The notes under the pieces were generated by a model. The model made no database searches. It was not told the origin of the DNA and was given only the letters and a program-made list of their open reading frames with translations. A program made the translations under genes and the position numbers. This document shows, piece by piece, positions 54,735-64,000 of a stretch of DNA of 64,000 bases. Positions within the stretch are counted from its first letter, which is position 1. Every line of letters begins with the position of its first letter. The DNA comes from Neoechinorhynchus agilis (Eukaryota; Acanthocephala): assembly GCA_051530055.1 (NCBI GenBank), contig CM121341.1, forward strand, positions 14,074,001-14,138,000. The letters are read 5' to 3'.

Positions 54735-55560
54735 AAAGCACGAACCACACACTTGCCAGCATCTATCTTTGCTGAAGGTGTCTGGATGTCGGATGTTCAG
54801 GCAAGGGAGGTGGGACTTGTCTTTGAAGGAGTTTTAATGTGCGATCGGAGGCTTTGTACAGGAGATGACCGATTGGGAGTCTTTCCTTGTTCTCCGGTTA
54901 CTAAGGAAAGATTGGGCTTGTGGGAGGAAAGATTTTTGGTAGAGGGTGGTACGTGCGAGAGGGATGAAAAAGGTTGGGGTTACGGGTGTTTACGAGGGAA
55001 GAGTATTTAGAGATGAGGGAAGAAAATTGTGGAGGGGGTCGAAGAAGACGGAGGGCGTTTTTGGAGAAAATGGAGTGGAGGTGGGCGTCGAGGGAAGGGA
55101 GTGAAGTCCCGCATATTCTCGCTGCTCTCTTGTGGAAGGTTTCTAGGGAATGGAGAGCATTGACGGAAAGGGCGATGAAAGTGGGGAAAGCGTATGTAAG
55201 GATAGGAAGGATGGCAGGAAGATAAAAGTGAGCAAGGTGTTTAAATCATACGCCGAGACACCGAGACGCCGGAGGAGTTTGAGAAGGTAAAGACGAGGGT
55301 TTGCTTTAGAGAGTGTAAAAAAATGTGGACATCCCATTTAAGATTTTCTTGTAAAATCAGGCTCAGTATTCGGAGAGAAGAGGAGCGTTGGATGGGGAGA
55401 GGGAGAGGCGCGGGGATAAGATTGCGTTTGGAGATGTGGGGGACAAGCTCAAAATATTTAGATACAAATAAATTTCCGGCCTGCTGCCCATGTATTTGTG
55501 ACGAATATTTGAGTTGTAACCGGACGATCACAGGGAACGAGCTTGGTGGTTGGGCGCTTT
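54735..55560 (-). mobile_element. CR1-like LINE C-terminal fragment
   Basis: The minus strand carries the part after the polymerase: SSSLRILSLILQENLKWDV (55390), then LKLLRRLGVSAYDLNTLL (55270), comparable to LLKRLRHLGFPSPDLYKF at 22325. A Leu/Ser-rich end follows toward 54740. The plus strand appears open but is antisense to this. It lies within transporter copy 2. Confidence 0.6.
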
Positions 55561-55795
55561 GGCCTCGGCATTGTTTGCAAGTGTTTATGACGTTAGATCG
55601 TGCGACGACGTTGATCGTGTGACGACGTTGATGCTCACAGATTTGATTGCACTTGTTTACGACGTTAGATCTTGTGACGGCGTTGATCGTCTGACAAAGA
55701 AAATATTCGATGATGTGTGACGACTACGAGAGAGAGAACGTTGAACGTTGACGATTGACGCGAGAGAACATTGACATGAGAGAGAACCTGCTAAA
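55561..55795. repeat. Short imperfect direct repeats
   Basis: The motif (G)TTTACGACGTTAGATC followed by GTGACG-CGTTGATCGT occurs twice (about 55583-55625 and 55648-55692), with further related words to 55760. No function is evident. Confidence 0.5.
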
Positions 55796-56020
55796 ATAGC
55801 TTCGGCCGGTACCCTGCTGTTTACGCTGGTCTTGGCGACGAGCCAGTGGCGCATTATATTTAGCATTTGTGGCGCTTGCTATGTCATTTCGGGATTATCC
55901 TTAATATTGACGGGAACCGCTGAGGTGCAGATATGGGCTCTCGATAAGTACGAAATCGAGTTAAATGGATTGGAAGAGGATGATGAAATAGCTAATTTGT
56001 TATACATCCATTTTAAATAA

Positions 56021-57169
56021 TTTTAGTAAATCTCTTCCGATGCTCGTGATCGAAGTAAAAACAATTAGACACTTGTAAAGCTTCACGTTCTTCAATTATT
56101 ATCATTGTTCTCAACAGCCTTTTTGGTTTTTGATGACAAGGGACCAATTAAATTAAATCTTTCTTAATCGATTAAAATTAAATAAAAGCGATTTTAAACG
56201 AAAATCGCGTTTCTCAACTTTAAACTTTGAAACTGTTTGCCAAACTATCGACTAGGACAAATTTTAATATTGTAAGGAAATCATCTAGGTGAAAAAGTTG
56301 TATCAAATAAAATCTAATAAAAGGGGCTTAGGCGAATATCTCGTTTTTAGCAAATCTATTGAAGAATACCAACTATTTTCCTTTATTTTGCAGCTGAAAA
56401 TATCGCCGCTTCCATTTATCAGCCACAGCGTTTTTACAAGTGAGGCGAAATTTTTTCTAGATGCGAGGGTGAAAGATATTGTTCTTTATGGCGTTTAAAA
56501 AGAATATATCCAAGGCGTATCGATTATCGCTAACGAATTCTCACTGCGAAAAAAACTTCTTAACTTTCTCTCTTATATCGAAATCATTTACAGTAATTTT
56601 CGGCTATCGGTCAAAGCTCCATGACAAGTACAGTTTCCTCTCGGACGCTTCAGATGACGCCTATAAATAAAGAAATTTTTTGATTCCATCGATGTGCATT
56701 TATTAACATTTGGCTGGCTGAGCGGGTATAGTAGTTGCGATCCGTTGACCAGTAAAATTTGTCGAATTTCGTTTTTAGAAAAATTCTTATGAACCTCTGC
56801 GAATGGATATCACATGGAGGAGAACAAATCATTACATTTCACGTGATTAACATTTGAAGCAATCTGTTATTATAAAAAACTGTTGAGTTCTGCAAAAATT
56901 TCAATTTTTATATCGAATAGAGCTCATGCTTGTGAGGCTGAAATTCTAATGAAGGCCGATAAATTTTGTATTCCGGTATACGGCAGAGCAAATAACATGC
57001 AAGTGGCACTTTACGACTATTGCAAGTGATAGAGAAATTATATATTGGCAGTTTAATTTACTTAGAAGTATGCCATTACTGTGTTCTTAGATGGCCTAAT
57101 TATTAATCTCATTTATTGGAGGTTTTGCAATTTGAAATAATTAACACATATAAAATTATTCAGCCCAAT
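56021..57169. other. Transporter 3' flank and gene-free stretch
   Basis: The first 330 bases match the flank of copy 1. Beyond 56350 I see only AT-rich sequence and short chance openings (56289-56498, 56479-56670) without family features. Confidence 0.4.
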
Positions 57170-57950
57170 GCGTTTTATTTCATTAATTTTATAAGAAATT
57201 TTCTTGTCCTTATTTAAAGCTCCGATAACCACTTTGACGAGGTTGTACATTTTTCCACCTCGTCGCTATTATCGAGAAACTCGAATAATGTTCATTTTAA
57301 TCTGCTCGTTCAAGCTTATTACAAACTTTTAAAGGTGATTCCATGAAGCGAAATCTGCGTTTAAAATAGAGTATAAAATTAGTTATTGATGAACTTCTTA
57401 GAAACCGGCATCATATTCATTATCTTTTGAACTACAAACTTGCCGACTTTACAATTTCCTATGTACGTCCTATTCTTAGGTTTTCCGCAGAATTGTCTTT
57501 TGAACCAGGGACATATGCTCTTTTGAAAGATTTTTATTTCACCTGTTTAAATTCTATAATTATTTTTTAAAGGGACTCGTTTTTTACCGAAACGTTAATG
57601 ATTTAACGATTACTGTATTTATCTTGGCATCAATCCTTGATAGTTTTTCGGATAGCAGTCTTAACCCCTCATTGGTTGCAAGATTATGCTTACAATGACT
57701 CGTTTTTCGAGGTAAATGATATATTTTAGTGCGATTTGTCGAGGCTGAACCTAGCAAAAATACAGCTCTAGCTAATAATCCATGAAAGATGAATGGATTC
57801 ACATTTTTTGAGCTGCACAAATGTCAGTTTGATTTTTGAATCTGTATGGACTAATGTTGAATGATAAATAATGGTTGGTGATTTTTTAAACTTAAACATT
57901 TGAGATATTCGGAACTGGGCAACACGCTCGCAGTAAATTTCCGACTTAAT
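57170..57950 (+). repeat. Dispersed repeat family U3, copy 3
   Basis: This aligns with 4741-5560. The minus-strand peptide ARAVFLLGSASTNRTK, LPRKTSHCKHNLATNE is kept here too, continuing to ISRIDAKINTVIVKS-like code (57820-57584). Conservation of the reading frame between two diverged copies hints that this part was once protein-coding. Confidence 0.55.
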
Positions 57951-58440
57951 TTTTTACTTTAAATTATCTCAATTCGATTCTAAGATTTCATTTAAGTATA
58001 AAATCATCTAGCGGTTTTATATTTTGGACTAGTTTTTGTCCACGCAAAAAGTTTACTCTGCATCACTTATTTCCTCCGATTATTCATAAAGTAGGAGGGA
58101 TATAATGCGATTCTTTACAGTCGAATAAAACTTTATCAAGAAAGCAATATAGTAATATAATTGTTGTTTAGGTCTTCATCCGGTAAATAATTTTTTATTA
58201 AAGACGTTTCGAACCTCGTCGGGTTCATCATCAGTTTTTTAAACTAACAAAATTAAAACAATAATTCTATCGACATTTTAATAATATAAATATATCAGTC
58301 GATTGTTACTTGTAAATTTCCCTGATGAAAAGTATCAACAATAAGAACGTTGCTCTCCACTTTAATTTTTCATCACGAATTTACGGCATAGAAGTCGATT
58401 TTTTTCCTTTAAGTTGACATTTTTTAATTTTTTGTATTTT
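57951..58440. other. Stretch with a family-B hammerhead-like core
   Basis: Apart from the core at 58207-58234 and its right-hand flank (58160-58206, shared in inverse with 46537-46590), nothing is recognised. Confidence 0.4.
58207..58234 (-). ncRNA. Hammerhead-like ribozyme core, family B
   Basis: On the minus strand CTGATGA (58234-58228), stem II GAACC against GGTTC (perfect, loop CGACGA) and GAAA (58210-58207) followed by CGTC. It differs from the 47243 core by one loop base. The downstream flank carries TTAATAAAAAATTATTTAC and GACCTAAACAACAATT, as at 46509. Confidence 0.65.
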
Positions 58441-58449
58441 TATACCTTA

Positions 58450-58600
58450 AAAACATTCACGCCACAGCTTGGGATCATTCAGCTGCAGTCCTGGTGTAAT
58501 GGTCAAAAGGACGGATGCAGCGTTTCTCTGTTGCATAACCAGACTTTTGCTTCGCAGGAGGAATACTCCTGTCCTCTGGCCGTCCTCGTCAACACGAAGA
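58450..58600 (-). mobile_element. R2-like LINE extreme 3' end
   Basis: The minus strand reads RTGVFLLRSKSLVMQQ, RNAASVLLTITPGLQL and NDPKLWRECF before a stop at about 58465. It is another subfamily of the R2-like C-terminus and lies about 400 bases beyond the filamin stop. Confidence 0.7.
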
Positions 58601-58998
58601 AAATCGAAAGCACCAGTTCTAATTTCATTTGAGCTATTGTCAAGGATATTCGGTTACCTAATCGATTAGCAGAGACTTTTCGCAAACTGGTGATCTTTTA
58701 AAAAGCTGACGAAGCAATTCCGCACCGGAGCTTCCGCTTATTAAGTGACGTTAGGGTTTTTAAATTACATAAGGGGTTCAGATGTGAGTAGATCAGTTCC
58801 TTAATTCGTTTTCGCCTTCATTTTAGCGCTTTTACGTTGTGATCTAAAAAAATCAGTTCGTGACCTTGTTCCATGCCATTTTTTACTCAAACTCATAATC
58901 ACAAACGATTAAATTTAGTTTGCAAAACCACTATCACAGACGGTGCATAGTAATTGTCTCCCTCTTCCACCATTTGAGCAAACAATCTCGCTCCGATT

Positions 58999-61900
58999 TT
59001 AAGGCACTTCTACATGAAACGGACTGCCAGGAATGTGACAATCTCCCCACTTGACGACCAAAATGTAACGTCCACTATTCTTAACAGTGTATGAGACGTT
59101 GAATACGTTGTTCCCCATGTGTTTGACCAATACTTCATCACATGGAGTCGTAGAGTCAGTTCCATGCATTCCGACCATTAGCATGCTGTCACCAGTGGAT
59201 GAAACTGAAACTTAAAAGATAATAGAACAAAAACATTAAGGAATAATGTAGGTGAAAACACAAAAACTAACCTGCATTTGTGGCATCGACTGTAAAAGTT
59301 GAAGGTTGATTTGGAAGAGCAGAATGGAGAGCGGATCCAAAACTCTTAACGAATTTGGCGCCTGCTTTATCATCGGTAGTTTTAGCGTCGTAAAAATTCG
59401 CCCTTGAAGTTGTCTTGATACTCGTCTGACTGAAGTGATCATCAAATGTCTCAAATACGATATTGGAATGCTCACGTTGAGTTGTAATGTTTCCGTTTTC
59501 GATTCCCGTTCCAGTGACATGACATTTGAAGGGTGATCCAGCAATACTTACTCCTGCAAGTTTTATTGTGATGAGGTAATCTCCTGGCGAAGTAGGTAAA
59601 AACGTAACTCGGTATCCTTCCTCGACTTCATTGCATCCCAACTGAACTTTCGATGGACCATCGACGGTGACAGCAAATGTACCAGTTCCAGCGTTTCGTG
59701 TGTTAACCAGAAACTCGCAAGGCACTCCTAATTGCCCTGCGTGTAAGCCCATACCACTCACAACCACACGTCCAGCATCTCCAACTTCCAATGCACTGTC
59801 CGATCCACCCGATCCAACGAATACGCTGAACGGACTATCGCCAACTTCTTGCCCATTGAAGCGAATGTGAACTTTATGGAGACCGTTTTGTCGAGGAATA
59901 AACTTCATTGAATATCGTGAGTTATCGCTAGAGGACTGCTGGACAAGGCATACGTCTTCTTTTCCGTTAGGTCCCACCACATAAGCATCGATATGGCCAA
60001 GAACTCCATGAAAATTCACATTGAAAGTAAGGGGCTTATTAACTTCATACGCTGTAGACGTTTGCAAATTCTCTACTGTTAGTTTGTTTCGGCCGGATGG
60101 AGAAAAAACCGATTCGCTAATATTTACAATAAAGGGCGAATCCGGAATGTCGTGATCATTGAATTTGATAGAAATTTTGTACTGACCTCGTTCCGCACAA
60201 GTATAAGTAACATCACATACTCCTTCAGAGCGATTTTTAAAGAACACATCAGCCTTGGATGGCCCTTCGATTGTAATATTTATAGATCCAGAACCAGCTT
60301 CACGGGTGTAGATAGAGAATTCGCATTTTCTATTTACTTCTCCGTGAGATAAACCCTGTCCAAGTGCTCTTACTTTATGAGCACCTCCCTCATTGGATAG
60401 TCCTCCCACTGTAAACGGAAACGGAGATCCTGAAATATGCTCCTGCTTGTACTTTACACTAATGGCATGAAGGCCTGCTTCGTGAGGAACGAAGCTGATT
60501 TTGAAAAGGTTACTTCCTAAATCGTCTGACTTGATTTTCTCAACCTCGCACGATGCGATTCCTCCACTTGGGTTAGTGACGGAAGTTTCTAATTGAGACG
60601 ACGACTGAATGTCATTGAGTCGAAGAGTAAGGTTACAGCGCGTGCCAATTTCAGCTTTTGAAGCAGCTACACTTTCACAGTTTATACTTTTCCGAAGTGT
60701 GTTGTTGGAAGACACTGTGTACATTGTGGATTCCATTGGCCGTGGCATACTATCAGATAGAAACGCTTCGCTAGCTTTTAACACAAAGGGAGATCCCGGC
60801 ACGTCTAAATCAGCAAACTTTATCGAAACTGTGTATTGACCAGGCTCGGGGACTTGGTAGGTGACACGACAACACGAATTCTGGTTGGGAATATTCTCAC
60901 ATCGTATATCCGCCTTACTCGGTCCTTCGATACTCACATTCAGACCACCGCGACCATGCACTGCACTAGTATCGATCGTAAAATGATTTATTTTTTTTGC
61001 TTGGATTTGCTCAATCCCAGGACCGTAGACACGAACTTTGGATGCGTTTCCGATTACTTGTGGCCAAACCTTTACCCGAAATGGACTACCCGATATGTGA
61101 CGAGCATTGTCTCGCATTACACTCACAATATAATCTCCTGGTTCTCTTGGAGAAAATGTCACTGTGATCGTGTTCGGCGGCTCATCATCAGGACAAACAT
61201 TGAGGTAGCACGGTTCTAAGCGCCCTGATGGAGATGTTACTGTGGCTGCCAATTGCCGGCTATCGATATCCGATAAACTCGTGTGAGATTCTTGAGTGCT
61301 AATAATCGGAACTCTAGCAACGTCACCAACTCTAAGTCCACTACCGCTTGAACTACTAAGAGTTCTGTGGGATGATTTCAAATGTTCAGAAGTTACGTTT
61401 AGAAGTGAACGCTGTTTAGAGTCGTTTTGGATATTAGTTGAAAACGGCGATCCCGATATGTGTTGGCCGGCAAATTTTATGCTGACAATGTATTCACCTG
61501 GTGCAGTCGGCCACCAAGTAACGTCGCACGTCCCATCTTTATTGTCCTTACAATTAATCTCGGCTTTGGAAGGACCTTCAACAGCTACAGCAAGTCCACC
61601 ACTGCCAGCGTCCTTGGTAACTATTTTAAAAAAACACGGCTCGTTACTTGCACCACCACTTAAGCCGGGACCGTATGCATAAGCCTGTTGTCGACTTGTG
61701 GATGTTTTAAGATTATCTACATAGAACCTGAATGGCGACCCCATTATCGGTTGGCCAAGGTAAGACACATCAAGTTGGTGAGGACCGATTTCATTGGGTT
61801 GAAACTTAATGCAAACCGTCTCGTCGTGATTATCATCGATCATCGGTTGAACTATTTGACCACTTGGTGTAATGATTCTTGCATCCAAATCGCTCAAACG

Positions 61901-64000
61901 TCCTCCAACGGGAATTCTAAAATCCATCGGTCTATATTGGCCACTACTCACAGACATTTGTCTACTTGCCGATTGTGACAAGTAATCATTTGAATTTATT
62001 AACGGTTGCTGATCTTGTATACTTGAACTTACGGTAAATGCATAATCTAGGGAAGCGCTGTTAAGTTCGGAATCAAATATGGGTACATCTCGTCCTCCGA
62101 ATCTCATCCTTACGCTATACCTTCCGGGTGTCATCGGAGTGAATGTAACATCCTGAATACCATTTGCCCGATCTTCAATACAAACATTTCTAAGTGGTTC
62201 GCTCGTAATGACGTTCTTAACTTCAGCCCACAGACGTCCATTTCCGGCTTGCCTTGTATCAATAAGAATAGAAGAGCGTTCATTGATGGGAACCGAATGC
62301 TTTAGGCCATTGATAACCTTGACTTTCGTTGGATCACCAGTCGATTCGGCCCTTATTGCAATGGGTGACTGCGGAATTGGGTTTCCGTTGAAGTTTACGT
62401 ACACATTATATCGTCCGGGAAGATCTGGAGTGTAATTGATTCGCGTGTGGTAATCACCTAACCGACTTACGTCCGTATCGATGAGAGTACCACCTGTTCC
62501 TTTTATTCGCACGTCTATTCCATCACTTGGATACCCGGCAGCGTCAGTATGAACATCGAAGTGCGTCGGAATCGAAGCGAGGACACCTGATGAAGATACA
62601 CCGGGACCGCTTACCTTAACCTTAGTTGGATCATACTTTTTATGAACCATACAATCAAATGGGCTATTAGGCACTTCTTCACTCGACCAACGAACATCAA
62701 ACCGATGCATGCCCTCGGATAAAGGAGTAAATTCCGCTTTATAACCGGTTGGGTGATTAAATCCGGGTCTAAGTGGGAGGGGACTCGTTATCAAGGACTT
62801 CTTACGCGTTCTACTGTCCACCACGGTAATCACTGGTGTTCCAGGTCCAGCACCATCAGACCCATCAACTATTATAGTCTGAGGAACGCTAACTCGCATA
62901 GGTTCATCTGGAAACTTTACTTTTACTTTACTAGCATCCACGGGATCTACACACTCAATTGAGAAAGGGGAATTTGGAATGTGTTCTCCTGCGAATTTAA
63001 TACTTAAAGTATAAACTCCTGATTTTGTGGGAGTGTAAGCCATGACGCATCGATCATCTACATGTTCGACACAATAAAGACCGGCTTCGCTAGGTCCTTC
63101 GATGAGCATATTTAGACCACCTTCACCTGTTTCAATGGTCTCCACCGTAAAATTAGTCGTTTTATTCGTCTCGGCTCGAATTAATCCATCTCCGTAGGCA
63201 CGAGCAGAAGATGGTTTGCTCTGAGTGGCGGACGACATTATTGGAACATTAAAGGGATTTCCAAATACACCACAAGAGTTATCATCAATCAAACGAATAT
63301 CAACGCGAACCAAAGAACAAGACGGATGTGTCGGAACTCTATACTTCACGTCATGAACAAAACTTGAAGATCGATTTGTGACTTCGGACGGAATTGACAC
63401 TATTTCACGTCCGGATTCATCTAGTCCAACAATTTCGACGTGGATTTTTGTGCTAGGAAAATTGCACTGACTTGTGTCCACGCTGAAATGCGCCGGCGTA
63501 CCTGGCCGGATTCCACTGTGCTCGTCAATTCCCGGTCCGAACGCACTCGCCAAAGCCGGAATGGGTTTTACGGTTGGGCAAAATGGCGAGCCAGGAATAT
63601 CAACACCATTGTACGTGATATTGATGTAGTAGGGCGACTGTGGAAGCGACGGCATCGATGGTCTGTAGGTTACAAGGCAGGTACCATCTTGATTGTCGAC
63701 GTATTCTATCGGAGTCTCCGAAGGACCTTCTATTGTTACCTTTAGTTGCCCATCTGGAGATGAGCCACGGGTATCAACAGTAAATTTGGCCGTTGTGTTT
63801 ACTATTGCTTCATGAAGGCCTGTCCCATACGCTCGTGGTGCCTCGATTTTCTGAACCGAAGATTTTCTGGATTCAGTTTGTGCAATAACTGGACTGCATA
63901 AGGGGATATTATGAGCCATCGGCTGGACTAAATAGGGTCCTGGACCAGACGCGTTAAATGATATACTAGCTGTATCCGGACCGACCATATCAATTGAAAC
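58999..64000 (-). CDS. cher: Filamin, C-terminal part (gene continues past the window)
   Basis: Filamins are long dimeric proteins that cross-link actin and scaffold membrane receptors. One exon runs from beyond 64000 down to 59272. A 60-base intron (59271-59212, GTTAGT...AAG) follows, and the last exon 59211-58999 ends in TAA. More than 1,630 codons are visible, made of about 16 immunoglobulin-like filamin repeats of some 95 residues. Each has a VxGPGL-type start (e.g. [17 protein letters not shown]), a GxGxLxVxIEGPSKA centre (e.g. [22 protein letters not shown]) and an end such as [11 protein letters not shown] or [11 protein letters not shown]. The last repeat, ending [13 protein letters not shown], is in the position of the dimerisation repeat. 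The actin-binding calponin-homology domains must lie upstream, outside the window. No lesion was seen. The symbol follows the fly gene cheerio and is by homology only. Confidence 0.92.
59212..59271 (-). other. Last intron of the filamin gene
   Basis: This is a 60-base intron with donor GTTAGT and acceptor TTTTAAG. It joins the frame FTVDATNA to [14 protein letters not shown] without a break, in phase 1. It sets the scale of short introns in this genome. Confidence 0.8.

Larger units (their letters stand above)
53970..56020 (+). pseudogene. SLC17-type membrane transporter, copy 2 (broken)
   Basis: This is parallel to copy 1: SSLCTLTTPFAAKMSPVLM, FLASVNWPALLHLLSEWA (54060), then AISNSGAQM and PLSAVLCEQSFLD (54150). 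It is continuous across the site where copy 1 holds an R2-like insertion (54353), and then gives DKLINAGTMDRTMARKV (54608). A CR1-like fragment interrupts it at about 54720-55790, after which AGTLLFTLVLAT joins directly to SQWRIIF with about 110 bases lost. The tail is SGLSLILTGTAEVQIWALD, ending at 56020. The N-terminal helix seen in copy 1 (SAYFFGYLLTQ) is missing. Stops and shifts throughout exclude function. Confidence 0.75.

Noticed and set aside
54753-55225. Plus-strand openings rich in Gly, Glu and Arg within transporter copy 2
   Set aside because: Antisense to the CR1-like C-terminal fragment.
1-64000. Search for LTR, capsid, envelope or Polinton-type elements and for CRISPR arrays
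   Set aside because: No long terminal direct repeats, protease/integrase motifs, capsid-like code or regularly spaced repeats were seen; all reverse transcriptase pieces fit LINEs or Penelope-like elements.

Overview
The window looks like a gene-poor, repeat-laden stretch of an invertebrate, probably arthropod, nuclear genome. It holds spliced host genes with short GT-AG introns (60 bp in filamin, 53 bp in a FoxO-like copy), a filamin gene, and a very dense layer of non-LTR retrotransposons and Penelope-like elements. A mite or other chelicerate would fit, but the sequence alone does not prove it. I saw no bacterial operons, CRISPR array, rRNA or intact tRNA, and no element with a capsid, envelope or LTR.

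Host genes. (1) 58999-64000 (-): the C-terminal part of filamin, one 4.7-kb exon plus a last exon, continuing past the window edge. (2) 32960-37582 (-): a leucine-rich-repeat protein that I assembled from 15 small exons; it starts with a signal peptide, every intron is in phase 2, and most exons encode exactly one repeat. (3) 24854-25681 (-): thiamine pyrophosphokinase in a single open frame. (4) 42842-43129 (+): a likely 3'-terminal exon of an unrecognised acidic protein. (5) Broken paralogues: two long copies and one fragment of an SLC17-type (sialin/phosphate transporter family) membrane transporter at 16960-18551, 53970-56020 and near 43690-44215, and three copies of a FoxO-like forkhead gene at 29850-30630, 44975-46132 and 48985-50950.

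Mobile elements. The most abundant is an R2-like LINE (CCHC knuckle plus restriction-like endonuclease after the reverse transcriptase), with one near full-length copy at 5727-8330 and about a dozen 5'-truncated pieces. CR1-like LINEs, two other endonuclease-bearing LINEs, RTE-like tails, a tRNA-headed SINE, a small inverted-repeat element and Penelope-like elements make up most of the rest. Several insertions can be read against an empty site elsewhere in the same window.

The most unusual signal is a set of about ten hammerhead-ribozyme-like cores in two sequence families. Two of them sit directly behind GIY-YIG endonuclease frames of Penelope-like elements; others lie in palindromes or alone. 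A second theme is repeated movement of one block (R2-like reverse transcriptase piece, RTE-like tail, FoxO-like gene), present at 28.6-30.6 kb and 47.3-51 kb and, inverted and partial, at 45-46.5 kb.
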